From the NCBI RefSeq assembly GCF_039539485.1, contig NZ_BAABDF010000005.1, positions 1 to 64,000 of the forward strand: a DNA stretch of 64,000 nucleotides. The letters are read 5' to 3'. How positions within the stretch are numbered: the first letter of the stretch is position 1; every line of letters begins with the position of its first letter. Both the position numbers and the translations under genes were made by a program. This stretch comes from Celeribacter arenosi. GTDB lineage: Bacteria; Pseudomonadota; Alphaproteobacteria; Rhodobacterales; Rhodobacteraceae. The notes beneath the pieces are model-generated. The model saw nothing but the letters and a program-made list of their open reading frames with translations, searched no databases and was not told the DNA's origin. Below, piece by piece: positions 26,101 through 34,241 of the stretch.

Positions 26101-26506
26101 TGAAGGGTCCGCGGACGCGCAGTTCCTCAAACCTACTGTCATCACGCTGGTGTACGGTCTTGGGTTCGGGATGGTGTTGGTTTTGGTTCTTGTCCCGTCT
26201 TTTCTGGCCATGCAACTCGACGTGGGTCGCCAAGTCGCGTCGCTCAGACGTGGGTTGGCCCATCCTGTGCGCTCCGGCGTGACGGGTGGGGCATTGGCGG
26301 TTTCGGTTGTTGCGTTGCTCGGATGGTTCGGCGCGACCATTGGGACTTTTGCCGTGGTGGGCCACCTGCCTGCGATCTTTGGCCTTGAGGGCGGCATTGC
26401 GCAGGCGGTCGGGGTATTTCTCGCCGGATGCGCGGTGGTCCTGATCCTAACCTATATCGTGTCGGCAATTGTGATCGCACGCAACCGCACTCAGGCGACG
26501 CAGTAA
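23123..26506 (+). CDS. RND efflux transporter permease subunit (AcrB/MdtB-like)
   Basis: This 1127-residue inner-membrane pump has the duplicated RND architecture. Membrane helix 1 (about residues 18-36) and a large periplasmic loop are followed by helices 2-6 with GIVVDDAIVVGEH (helix 4 acidic pair). The second periplasmic loop and helices 8-12 with GIIINDSIVLVTTVDEY follow. It exports small molecules using proton influx, together with the adaptor upstream. No outer-membrane channel gene is nearby, so a TolC-like partner must be encoded elsewhere. The C-terminus has two extra hydrophobic segments (about residues 1055-1115) beyond the usual last helix. It abuts the convergent DsbD-like gene. 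Confidence 0.95.
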   Translation: MAAGIEGASGILSYFTRHKTVANLLLFLLLAAGFAALPNMRSQFFPDVVVDSVRVSVDWDGAGAEDVDRAVVQILEPTLLAVEGVAESSASSSEGRASIRLEFEPGWDMQRAADDVKAAIDTVSNLPEGAEDPTVRWGGWTDSVTDVVITGPVGLSQLALLGDELTSRLFAAGITRTDISGVAAPSTIVEVPTLNLIQYDVTMAEIADAISAESDASPAGNVGGGAARVRAGVEKRSAPDIAGIVLRSNDDGSKLTIGDVATIRVEGIDRDRAFYVGTNPAVMVGVARSDQGDAIAIQAGVESVLEDMRLTLPAGVTLDLFQTRSEAIKARLDILMTNGLMGLGLVLGLLFLFLNARTAIWVAAGIPVAMFSAIAFMYLAGLTFNMISLFALIITLGIVVDDAIVVGEHADFRARRLGEGPVQAAENAARRMFPPVFSSTITTVIAFFGLTAISGRFGDLISDIPFTVIVVLMASLLECFLILPNHLSHSIAAQDKAHWYDWPSRQVNKGFRVFREKVFRPFATLVIKMRYPMMAGAVFLLVSQVTLLISGQVQWRFFSSPEQPVISGNFAMAPGATREDSLAMLRSFQDAVERTGAQFEAEHGTNPVAYVVAQLGGSAGRGLAGTDTKESYQLGGISIELIDADSRPYSSFVFVGALQENVVNHPLAETVSFRGGRFGPGGDAIDIQLYGSSSETLKAAAEALKSQLAQFGEVSALEDSLAYDKEELILELTPQGENLGFSIDTLGRTLSNRLGGIEAASFPDGARTSTIRVELPEDELTADFLDRTLLRAPSGSYLALGDIVSVTRQTGFSTVVRENGLRLLSVTGDLSEDDPARATEIQEQITDIILPRLEEDFGVTSRVAGLSEQENRFLSDALMGLAAALAGIYLTLSWIFSSWTRPIVVMSVIPFGLIGAVWGHYIWGVPLSMFSVVGLIGMTGIIINDSIVLVTTVDEYARDRGLMPAIIDAATDRLRPVMLTTMTTVLGLAPLLYEGSADAQFLKPTVITLVYGLGFGMVLVLVLVPSFLAMQLDVGRQVASLRRGLAHPVRSGVTGGALAVSVVALLGWFGATIGTFAVVGHLPAIFGLEGGIAQAVGVFLAGCAVVLILTYIVSAIVIARNRTQATQ

Positions 26507-27304
26507 TTACCCGCGACAGCCACGCGCCTCGTAGGCCTGTCCGTTTCCGAGAACGGTTATGATGAGCGAAGAGCGTTCAATCGCAAAGGGTTGAGCGTCC
26601 GGTTGGACCATCTCGGTTGTCACCGATACATCCGTGCCCGTGCGTTCCATGGTCGATTCAGCAACCCATACCTGTGGGTCGGGATGTTCGATGACCGCCA
26701 TCTCACCAATACCAAGTGACGGCAGAGACATGGTCGCCTTTACCCGCATCCCGTCGCTGACGGGTTCGGCCGCACAGGTCACGCCGGTCATCGCAACGGG
26801 ACGTGAGCGCAGGGATTTCTGGATCGGAGCGGTGTCCGCAGAATCGAGGCTATCGTCAAAGGTTGCGGAGAGTGGTGCGCTCAAAGGCATGCAGATGTCA
26901 TCGCAAACACCCAGCTCCATCACACCGGAGAGGCGAATGTCACCCGATGTGCGCGGGATGATTTCAATCGGTAGGACCAATTCATCTTCATATCCGATGA
27001 AAGTCATGCCGTTCTGTTCGTAAACCTGCGGGATCGGCCAATGATAGCGGACGGCCGCGACGTTTTGCGAACCGCTCCAGAAAAAGCGTGGCGGGATGCC
27101 TGCTTCACCCGGCGCGCGCCAATAGGTGTGCCACCCGGGCGCGAGCGCGACCCGCACCGCCGCCATTCTGTTGCCATTCTCCATCTGCCAACCGGTGAGC
27201 ATTTCAATGCGCGCGAATTCGGATTCCGATTGTGCCGTGAGCGACATCGGGGCGAAGGATAGGGTGAGCGCGGCAATGGCGCGAAGGATCAGGTCATGAT
27301 GCAT
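26507..27304 (-). CDS. Secreted DsbD N-terminal-domain-like protein
   Basis: The 265-residue protein has a signal peptide (about residues 1-25, AALTLSFAPMSLTAQ). Its domain resembles the periplasmic N-terminal domain of DsbD (PF11412-like): APGWHTYWRAPGEAG, then GYEDELVLPIEI, and a Cys pair in GVCDDICMPLSA. DsbD normally continues into a membrane domain and a thioredoxin domain; those are absent, so this is a stand-alone version probably passing electrons from another partner. ATG 27304 has AAGGG upstream; in-frame starts further upstream approach yqgE, which is divergent. Confidence 0.82.
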   Translation of the reverse strand: MHHDLILRAIAALTLSFAPMSLTAQSESEFARIEMLTGWQMENGNRMAAVRVALAPGWHTYWRAPGEAGIPPRFFWSGSQNVAAVRYHWPIPQVYEQNGMTFIGYEDELVLPIEIIPRTSGDIRLSGVMELGVCDDICMPLSAPLSATFDDSLDSADTAPIQKSLRSRPVAMTGVTCAAEPVSDGMRVKATMSLPSLGIGEMAVIEHPDPQVWVAESTMERTGTDVSVTTEMVQPDAQPFAIERSSLIITVLGNGQAYEARGCRG

Positions 27305-27447
27305 GGCGACCCTTATAGGCATCTGTGTGCCCGCGCAGAACTCACAAAACAGCGAGACCGCCGAGAGGTTGGATTCTGTTGCGATGGGGGCGCTATCGGC
27401 TTGCCTTCGCGGCAAATCTCCTGTGTGCTGTGGGGATGATACGCCCT

Positions 27448-28008
27448 ATGGACACCGATCTGACAGGTAAGTTGCTGGTCGCGATGCCGGGCATCGGGGA
27501 TCCCCGGTTCGAGAACGCTGTGGTCTTCGTCTGTGCCCATTCGTCTGACGGGTCGATGGGGTTGATGATCAACAAAATCTCCGAAGAAATCGAACCCGGC
27601 GATATTTTCGACCAACTGGATATTGCCGTGTCGGCGACCATGCGTCCTTTGCCGGTACATTTTGGCGGGCCTGTGGAAATCGGGCGCGGGTTCGTTTTGC
27701 ATTCGAGCGACTATACCTCGGAAAACGGGTCCATGGATGTTTGCGAAGGCTATTCCATGACTGCATCGCGCGAGATCCTGCGCGATCTCGCCATGGGGGA
27801 GGGACCTGCGGCGCGGCTTTTGTGTTTGGGCTACGCTGGTTGGGGGCCGGGGCAGCTCGAAGACGAGATTTCGGCCAACGGATGGCTGACCTGCGAGGCG
27901 GATGCGCAGATCGTCTTTGATCTCTCCGCCGATAAGAAATGGGAGGCCGCGTTGCGCTCGATCGGTGTCACGCCTGCACTCTTGTCCTCAGAGGCCGGAC
28001 GGGCGTGA
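27448..28008 (+). CDS. YqgE/AlgH family protein (UPF0301)
   Basis: The 186-residue protein begins with the family hallmark LTGKLLVAMPGIGDPRFENAVV. It keeps CAHSSDGSMGLMINK, HFGGPVEIGRGFVLH, LGYAGWGPGQLEDEI and the C-terminal WEAALRSIG. Function is unsettled in the family. ATG 27448 gives the normal length; an ATG at 27436 would add four residues. It is divergent from the DsbD-like gene. Confidence 0.93.
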   Translation: MDTDLTGKLLVAMPGIGDPRFENAVVFVCAHSSDGSMGLMINKISEEIEPGDIFDQLDIAVSATMRPLPVHFGGPVEIGRGFVLHSSDYTSENGSMDVCEGYSMTASREILRDLAMGEGPAARLLCLGYAGWGPGQLEDEISANGWLTCEADAQIVFDLSADKKWEAALRSIGVTPALLSSEAGRA

Positions 28009-28075
28009 CGCTGCGTTCAAGTTCCTGTCGAAAATCGCGTGGGCTACGGTGGGTTAACACCAAGGAGGCCCATCC

Positions 28076-29779
28076 ATGCCATATCGCGCGCCCGTCGAAG
28101 ATATCCGGTTCGTTCTAGATCACATTGCGCCGTTCGGCGCCGTAGTCGGCAGTCCGCAGTTTCCCGATCTGGATCGTGACACTGCCATGGCCGTGATCGA
28201 GGAAGCGGGCCGTTTGGCGAGCGATGTGATTGCCCCGATCGACCGTGCTGGCGATTTGAACCCTGCACGATTGGAAAACGGCAAGGTCAAGAGTTCGCCG
28301 GGTTTCGCGGATGCCTACACCCAGATTGCCGAAGGTGGCTGGATGGGGATGCTGGCCGGTGAAGAACATGGCGGGATGGCTTTGCCGCTGACATTGGCCA
28401 CTGCGGTCAATGAAATGATGTCCGGTGCCTGTCTCTCTCTCGCGCTCAACCCGCTGATGTCGCAGGGACAGATCGAGGCGCTGGAAAATCATGCCTCTGA
28501 CGAACTCAAATCGCTCTATTTGCCCAAACTGATATCGGGCGAATGGTGTGGCACAATGAACCTCACCGAGTCGGGCGCGGGGTCCGATGTAGGCGCGTTG
28601 CGCACCAAGGCTGAGCCGAATGGCGACGGTACCTATGCGATCACCGGACAGAAGATTTTCATTACCTGGGGTGACAGTGATTTTTCAAAGAACATCTGCC
28701 ACCTCGTGCTCGCACGACTACCCGATGGGCAAGAGGGCACCAAAGGCATCTCGCTCTTCATGGTGCCCAAATACTTGCTCGATGAGAATGGCGAACCGGG
28801 CGAGGAAAACACGCTGCGGGTCGTTAGCCTCGAACACAAGCTGGGGATTCATGGATCGCCGACCTGTGTGATGGAATACGAGGGCGCGACCGGATGGTTG
28901 GTCGGTGAAGAACACAGCGGCATGAAGGCGATGTTCACGATGATGAACAATGCACGGCTCGGTGTCGGGGTGCAGGGTGTCGGGATTGCCGAGGCCGCGA
29001 CCCAAAAAGCGCTCGGATATGCCTGTGATCGTGTGCAGGGCCGCAGCCCTGTTGCGGATGGAACCGGCGCAATCGTCGATCACGCCGATGTTCGCCGGAT
29101 GCTGGCCGCGATGCGGGCAGATACCTTTGTGGCGCGCGCAATTTCGCTTAGCTGCGCGGTTGCGTTGGATCGTGGGCGTAGCGAACCCGATCAGGCCGCG
29201 CGTGGGGCGTTCCTCATTCCTGTGGCAAAAGCGTTCTCGACCGACATCGGCCATGAAATCGCCCAGTCTGGTGTGCAGGTGCACGGCGGGATGGGATATA
29301 TCGAGGAAACCGGCGCTGCCCAATATGCCCGCGATGCGCGGATCACCTCGATTTACGAGGGAACCAACGGCATTCAGGCAATGGATTTCGTTGGTCGCAA
29401 ACTGATGGATGGGGGCGACGCTGCCTTTGGTCTGCTGGACGAGATCGAGGCCTTTGCCGAGAACGTGCGCGGCGAACTTCCCGAGCTTGCCGAGCCGGTT
29501 TGGAGCGCGGCGGAGACCCTGCGCGAGGCGGTGGAAGGTATGCTGTCGCTCGACATGAATGACCGTTTCGGCTGTGCAGTGCCCTACCTGCGTGCCTTTG
29601 CACGCGTTCTGGGGGGGTACTTCCACCTCAAGGCGGCAAAAGCCGACCCGAACCGTGCACGCCTAGCAGCCTTTTACATCCATCGTGTCCTGCCTGAATT
29701 CGCAGGGCTACTGGCGCAAACCAAACGCGGCTCCGCTGACCTCTACGCGATCACCCTCGACGATCTCGCTGCGGGATGA
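28076..29779 (+). CDS. Acyl-CoA dehydrogenase, DmdC-like
   Basis: This 567-residue FAD enzyme is of the long acyl-CoA dehydrogenase class that includes 3-methylmercaptopropionyl-CoA dehydrogenase (DmdC). Motifs include MNLTESGAGSDVGALRTKA, GQKIFITWGD, LGIHGSPTCVMEYEGA, VHGGMGYIEETGAAQYARDA with the catalytic Glu region ITSIYEGTNGIQAMDF, and a C-terminal helical extension. Roseobacters carry several DmdC paralogues, so the substrate (MMPA-CoA or an ordinary acyl-CoA) cannot be fixed from sequence. AAGGAGG precedes the ATG. Its stop overlaps the next start. Confidence 0.92.
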   Translation: MPYRAPVEDIRFVLDHIAPFGAVVGSPQFPDLDRDTAMAVIEEAGRLASDVIAPIDRAGDLNPARLENGKVKSSPGFADAYTQIAEGGWMGMLAGEEHGGMALPLTLATAVNEMMSGACLSLALNPLMSQGQIEALENHASDELKSLYLPKLISGEWCGTMNLTESGAGSDVGALRTKAEPNGDGTYAITGQKIFITWGDSDFSKNICHLVLARLPDGQEGTKGISLFMVPKYLLDENGEPGEENTLRVVSLEHKLGIHGSPTCVMEYEGATGWLVGEEHSGMKAMFTMMNNARLGVGVQGVGIAEAATQKALGYACDRVQGRSPVADGTGAIVDHADVRRMLAAMRADTFVARAISLSCAVALDRGRSEPDQAARGAFLIPVAKAFSTDIGHEIAQSGVQVHGGMGYIEETGAAQYARDARITSIYEGTNGIQAMDFVGRKLMDGGDAAFGLLDEIEAFAENVRGELPELAEPVWSAAETLREAVEGMLSLDMNDRFGCAVPYLRAFARVLGGYFHLKAAKADPNRARLAAFYIHRVLPEFAGLLAQTKRGSADLYAITLDDLAAG

Positions 29780-30813
29780 TCGGACCGATCGTCACCCCGT
29801 TCGAGCCGCCTGAAGAAGGCCAAATGGTCGAGGTGGCGGATGGTGTCCTATGGGCGCAGATGCCGCTGCCGCAACCGTTGAACCATGTGAATGTCTATGC
29901 GCTCGATGATGGTACGGGCTGGACGATTGTGGACACAGGCGTGGATACCGAACGGACGCGGTCGGCTTGGCGCAATCTCTTGTCGGGGCCTTTGGCGGGG
30001 AAACCTGTCACACGTTTGATCGCAACGCATCACCATCTCGACCACATCGGATTGGCTGGGTGGTTCATGACCGAGTTCGGCACAGAACTACTTACCACGC
30101 GCACGGCCTACTTGATGGCGCGAATGCTGCAACTGGATACGCAGGACAGGCCGACGCCGCAAATGGTCGCTTTCTGGCGTTCCTGCGGTATCGCGCCCGA
30201 GATTTTGGCCGAGCGAGAAACCACCCGCCCCTTCAATACATCCGACGCTGTCGGCCCCATCCCGTTAGGTTTCACGCGCATTCAGGAAGGCGATGTGATC
30301 AAGGCAGGCGGGCGGGTTTGGGACGTGCGATGTGGCGACGGTCACGCGCCGGAACACGCGACGCTATGGTCCCATGATGGAGAGCTCGTTATTGGCGGGG
30401 ATCAACTCCTCGGGTCGATTTCGCCAAATCTCGGATTGCACGCCACCGAGCCGGAGGCGGACCCTGTAGGCGATTGGATCGATAGCTGTATGCGGTTTCG
30501 ACCCTATGCCACGGACACCCAAATTGTCCTGACGGGCCACAAAAAGCCCTATCGCGGATTGCCTGCGCGCCTAGGGCAATTGATCGACAACCACGCGGCG
30601 GCACTGGAAAGGTTGCGCGTGTTTTTGGCCGAGCCTGCCACCGCCTGCGACTGCTTTGACGCCCTGTTTCGCCGCAAGATCAAGAAGGGCGAATACGGGC
30701 TCGCGATGGTGGAGGCGATGGCGCATTGCCATCACCTTTTTGCCAAGGGGCTTGTCACCCGCGAGGTCAGAGAGGATGGTGCCTACGTCTGGCAAACGAG
30801 GGCGTCACAATGA
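29776..30813 (+). CDS. Metallo-beta-lactamase-fold hydrolase
   Basis: The 345-residue enzyme has the metal-binding motif THHHLDHIG (about residues 75-83) and further His ligands in GHAPEHATL. A conserved C-terminal helical region (about 245-330) is typical of the MBL proteins found beside acyl-CoA dehydrogenases. It starts inside the dehydrogenase stop (ATGA), indicating a shared pathway. It may hydrolyse a thioester or glyoxalase-II-like substrate; this is inferred from location. Confidence 0.88.
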   Translation: MIGPIVTPFEPPEEGQMVEVADGVLWAQMPLPQPLNHVNVYALDDGTGWTIVDTGVDTERTRSAWRNLLSGPLAGKPVTRLIATHHHLDHIGLAGWFMTEFGTELLTTRTAYLMARMLQLDTQDRPTPQMVAFWRSCGIAPEILAERETTRPFNTSDAVGPIPLGFTRIQEGDVIKAGGRVWDVRCGDGHAPEHATLWSHDGELVIGGDQLLGSISPNLGLHATEPEADPVGDWIDSCMRFRPYATDTQIVLTGHKKPYRGLPARLGQLIDNHAAALERLRVFLAEPATACDCFDALFRRKIKKGEYGLAMVEAMAHCHHLFAKGLVTREVREDGAYVWQTRASQ

Positions 30814-31313
30814 CCGGAGATAACCGCATCGAAACGGCCGCAGAAGCCTATGAGAGCGAAGCGCTTCCTCAGGCCCGCGTCGTTCACCTCGACCCCGATG
30901 CCCCGCGCACGGCGGAGGAAAAACCTCTACCCGAGGCGATGTCCAAAAAGCCGGTCGCACAAAAAAGCCCGGCCGAATGGGCCTATGAGCGCCTGATCCT
31001 CTACATCAAGAATTTCGAAGAAACGCTCGACAATGAACATGAAGTCGCGATGGGATTCGCGGGATCTGAAACCGGCGTGATGCGGATTGAGGGGCTCGGC
31101 TTTTTCGATCCGGACATCGTCACCTTCTACGGAACGGATCAAACGGGAACCAAAGCGCAGTTGATCCAGCACGTCACCCAGCTATCGGTTATGTTGCGTG
31201 CCCTGCCCAAAAACCCCGATACAGAAACGCCGATGCGGATCGGTTTCCGGCTGGCCAATGATCTGGCCGGCGATCCGGTTGACGAGGACGGGCGTGACAA
31301 ACAGGGTGGGTGA
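30810..31313 (+). CDS. DUF6173-like protein
   Basis: The 167-residue protein has a variable N-terminus and a conserved block (about residues 50-155) containing SPAEWAYERLILYIKNFE, FDPDIVTFYGTD and MLRALPK. I recall this block from proteins annotated DUF6173. No catalytic motif is visible. ATG 30810 overlaps the preceding stop as ATGA, so it is the third coupled gene of the acyl-CoA dehydrogenase unit. Confidence 0.75.
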   Translation: MTGDNRIETAAEAYESEALPQARVVHLDPDAPRTAEEKPLPEAMSKKPVAQKSPAEWAYERLILYIKNFEETLDNEHEVAMGFAGSETGVMRIEGLGFFDPDIVTFYGTDQTGTKAQLIQHVTQLSVMLRALPKNPDTETPMRIGFRLANDLAGDPVDEDGRDKQGG

Positions 31314-31386
31314 CAGCGCCCGTCAAATCGTCTAATCGGATGCCCAACAACGACAGATTCCACAAAAGATAGGGAATATACGCACC

Positions 31387-31521
31387 ATGGCTGATCACAA
31401 GCACGGCGAAATGAACATCGAAGCCCAGGAAAAAGCCTTTGACGGTTTCATCAAATGGTCGACTTATGTGGCGATCTTTTCGATCGGGGTCCTGATCTTC
31501 CTCGCGATCTTCAATAGCTGA
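31387..31521 (+). CDS. aa3-type cytochrome c oxidase subunit IV (44 aa)
   Basis: The open frame encodes a 44-residue protein. A polar N-terminus (MADHKHGEMNIEAQEKAF, then DGFIKW) precedes one transmembrane helix (ATYV-type start, VAIFSIGVLIFLAIF). This is the layout of the small aa3-type oxidase subunit IV of Paracoccus and Rhodobacter (PF07835). It is a non-catalytic helix packed at the periphery of the oxidase. It lies alone between the DUF6173-like gene and a lipoprotein, away from any other oxidase genes in the window. Confidence 0.88.
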   Translation: MADHKHGEMNIEAQEKAFDGFIKWSTYVAIFSIGVLIFLAIFNS

Positions 31522-31541
31522 ACCTGAAAAGGGGTCGGACC

Positions 31542-32159
31542 ATGCGCGTGATCCGTCACACCCTTCTGCTTGTCGCGGTCGCAATTCTTGCCGCCTGTGG
31601 TGCGGCAGAGCCCAAGTGGGCGCCGGATGCGGAAGTTGCCCGCTCGGTGTATCGTGACCCCACGCCGCCCGCGCTCACGCTATATACCGTGATCTCGAAC
31701 AAATCGGGCGCGGGGCTGCATTCTGCTTTGATGGTCAATGCGCCCTCACAGCGCGCGATTTTTGATCCTGCAGGCACGTTCAAGCACCCGCATTTGCCAG
31801 AGCGCAACGATGTGATCTTCGGGATGAGCGATGCGGCAGTCGATTTCTACATCGACTACCATGCCCGCATCACATTCAGGGTCGTGGAGCAGAAAATCCC
31901 CGTATCGCCTCAGGTCGCGGAACTCGTGCTCGCGCGTATTCAGGCCTATGGCGCGGTGCCAAAGGCAAATTGTGCAAACTCGATTTCTGATATTTTGAAA
32001 GATGTGCCGGGCTTCTCGGACGCGCCACAAACCTATTTTCCGAACCGTCTGATGGCGTGGATGTCGACGAAACCGATCACGTCCTCTCAGACCCATTACG
32101 ACAACAGCCCCGACGACAATGACGGGATGATCTACGCGCCGCCGTTGCGTTTGCAGTAA
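31542..32159 (+). CDS. Predicted lipoprotein, unknown function
   Basis: The 205-residue protein starts with a lipoprotein signal (HTLLLVAVAILAAC, lipobox LAAC with Cys at residue 19). The mature part has VISNKSGAGLHSALMVNAPS and a His-containing segment, without a motif I can name. I recall similar proteins next to the oxidase subunit IV gene in relatives. It starts 20 bases after that gene and converges on azlD. Confidence 0.82.
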   Translation: MRVIRHTLLLVAVAILAACGAAEPKWAPDAEVARSVYRDPTPPALTLYTVISNKSGAGLHSALMVNAPSQRAIFDPAGTFKHPHLPERNDVIFGMSDAAVDFYIDYHARITFRVVEQKIPVSPQVAELVLARIQAYGAVPKANCANSISDILKDVPGFSDAPQTYFPNRLMAWMSTKPITSSQTHYDNSPDDNDGMIYAPPLRLQ

Positions 32160-32161
32160 GG

Positions 32162-32479
32162 TTAAACGCCTAGAGCGCCCAAGATCACGAACAATCCCAT
32201 GCCAGCAATGATCGCGTAGAATACGTTTCTCGTCACGAGTCCCACGGCCACTGTGACGACTGCGGCGGCCAGACGGCTGGGTTCCAGTTCGGTTGCGCCC
32301 TGTCCGATGAGCATCGGGGTGACGAGGCCTGGAAGAATCGCGACGGGCGTATAACGCAACATCCGCAGTAACCACGGGGGCATGTCGCGATCGCCCACCA
32401 ATCCGATGAACGAAAGCCGGATCAGATAGGTCCCGATACCGAGCCCGATGATGATGGTCCACACGTCGGGGTGCGTCAT
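32162..32479 (-). CDS. azlD: AzlD family branched-chain amino acid exporter subunit
   Basis: The 105-residue protein is almost entirely hydrophobic, with about four helices. It has the AzlD-type features VGDRDMPPWLLRMLRYTPVA and a Gly-rich C-terminus. With AzlC it forms an exporter of branched-chain amino acids or similar compounds. Its ATG overlaps the azlC stop by 4 bases. Confidence 0.9.
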   Translation of the reverse strand: MTHPDVWTIIIGLGIGTYLIRLSFIGLVGDRDMPPWLLRMLRYTPVAILPGLVTPMLIGQGATELEPSRLAAAVVTVAVGLVTRNVFYAIIAGMGLFVILGALGV

Positions 32480-33198
32480 TGGACGAGCCCCTTCTTGCGC
32501 TTTTCGGTCCAGATTTCGACCTGCGCACCGACGATGAGGGCGATGAGGGCCGCGACCAAAAGACCCGATCCATAGGGCATAAAGCCCAGAACGATGACGA
32601 GAGCCACGGAGGTGAACGCCGCGGCGACATGCGCAAGCGATTTCAACATTGGGGCGACGACGGCGAGAAAGGTGATCGGGACTGCGAAATCGAGGCCGAT
32701 GTCACCGGGGATACGTTCTCCGAGCAGTGCGCCTGCAAGCGTCGCTGCATACCAGACTACGCTCATCGGCACGCCCACGCCTGCGAAATACGTGATTTTC
32801 TCAATGGCACTGCGCTCCGGCTCTTTCTCGTAGTCGATCATCGACAGGGCGTAGGGTTGATCAAACAGGAAATAGGCCGCTAAGGCGCGCATCCAAAACG
32901 GCGCTTTACCGATGTGCGGTGTGAGGGATGCGGAATACATCGCCATGCGCATGTTGACCGCCAGAGCAGTAGCCAGAACAATCACCGTCGGTGCGTTTTC
33001 TGACATCAGCTGCAGCGCGGCGAGTTGCGATGCTCCCGCGATGACCAGAATGGAAAATCCCATAACCTCGACAAGGTTCAATCCCGCCTCGGTCGCGATG
33101 ACGCCGAAAATCAGACCAAAGGGCCCAACCACGAGATAGAAGGGCAGGCTATCAACAAAGCCGCGCCGGAACTGCGATCTGAGGTCTGCGCGTGGCAT
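32476..33198 (-). CDS. azlC: AzlC family permease
   Basis: The 240-residue membrane protein has seven to eight helices and the AzlC features GPFGLIFGVIATEAGL, AGASQLAALQLM, NMRMAMYSASL and FLFDQPYAL. It is the larger subunit of the AzlCD exporter. It begins one base after the stop of the upstream membrane protein (33200), so the three genes from 34204 to 32162 appear to be one transcript. Confidence 0.92.
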   Translation of the reverse strand: MPRADLRSQFRRGFVDSLPFYLVVGPFGLIFGVIATEAGLNLVEVMGFSILVIAGASQLAALQLMSENAPTVIVLATALAVNMRMAMYSASLTPHIGKAPFWMRALAAYFLFDQPYALSMIDYEKEPERSAIEKITYFAGVGVPMSVVWYAATLAGALLGERIPGDIGLDFAVPITFLAVVAPMLKSLAHVAAAFTSVALVIVLGFMPYGSGLLVAALIALIVGAQVEIWTEKRKKGLVQ

Positions 33199-33199
33199 G

Positions 33200-34204
33200 T
33201 CAGTCGAAAGTCCCTGTCACGCGCCCCAATAGCATGAAGGCGCGCGCCGTGCGGGTGTCTGAAAGTGCCGCGATTTCTTCATCGGTCGCGGTCTTTTCAA
33301 ACTCGGCAAAGGTCCTGTCGAATTTCCGCAGAAAATGGTGAACCGCATCACGGAAAATGGCGTCCTGCTTCATCCGTCCCGCAGCTAGCGCGAGAGACGA
33401 GCGGTCCCGCACGCCGCCGAGTGGGGCAACACTCGCGCCGCGTACGCCTTCGGCAAACTTGCGCCAGACATCCGGTTTTGCGCGATCGGGACGCAGGTCA
33501 TCCATATAGATGCCGTCCTGCGAGATGAGCGTGAGAACATCCTGCGCGGCGTGGACGAGCTGTCCGACGTTGCGATCAGCCAACGCGCGACGCAACGCAC
33601 GAAAACCCTCTTTATCCTCGGCGGTTTCGGGGAAATTGAGCGCCTTGATAAAATCTGCCACGGACAGGGGCGGCGCGAGACTCTCAGAGGGTGTGCCGAG
33701 CGCCAGCAGACCCTGTTCCTCTGCCAGAGCCGGAGATGGAATCGCCAGTTTGTCCTCCGGCGGTACCGCGCCGGGGCGTATGGAGGTGAAAGTGGCGAGT
33801 GTGGATTCGGTTTTGCGCTGCGCCGCGACGATTTCTTCGAGTTTCTTCTCGACCGTCTGGCTGGCGGCCCCGCCGTGTTGTTGGCTCAGATAGGTCTGGC
33901 GCATGGCGGAGATCGCAGACTGCAGGCGCCGGCTCTCTTCGCGCATCGTGACCGAGGCGCGCACAGCGAGGGCGCCTACCCAAATCATCGCCACAGGCAT
34001 GAAAACCGCGATCAGGATCATCACGAAGCGAATGGAATCGAATTCGCTATCCCCTGGTCCGAGGATCAGGAAAAATCCGCCTGCGGCCAAAAGCCAGACA
34101 AGCGACAACGCCGCCGCGATGATTTCGGTGGCGGTAATGCGTGGCTCTTCTTCGGGTCGTTGATAGACCCCAAGATGCGAGTTCTGCGCCTCTTTGTCTG
34201 GCAC
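33200..34204 (-). CDS. Hypothetical membrane protein upstream of azlCD
   Basis: The 334-residue protein has two N-terminal transmembrane helices (about residues 28-48 and 55-77). A coiled-coil-like stretch (about 80-140) and a conserved helical C-terminal domain (about 170-330) follow. The start is a GTG with GGAG eight bases upstream. I do not recognise the family beyond its frequent presence in Rhodobacterales. Tight spacing to azlC hints at shared expression rather than shared function. Confidence 0.78.
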   Translation of the reverse strand: MPDKEAQNSHLGVYQRPEEEPRITATEIIAAALSLVWLLAAGGFFLILGPGDSEFDSIRFVMILIAVFMPVAMIWVGALAVRASVTMREESRRLQSAISAMRQTYLSQQHGGAASQTVEKKLEEIVAAQRKTESTLATFTSIRPGAVPPEDKLAIPSPALAEEQGLLALGTPSESLAPPLSVADFIKALNFPETAEDKEGFRALRRALADRNVGQLVHAAQDVLTLISQDGIYMDDLRPDRAKPDVWRKFAEGVRGASVAPLGGVRDRSSLALAAGRMKQDAIFRDAVHHFLRKFDRTFAEFEKTATDEEIAALSDTRTARAFMLLGRVTGTFD

Positions 34205-34241
34205 GATAGATCTCCGAGAGTTCCGGTTGGAACGTATGTCG

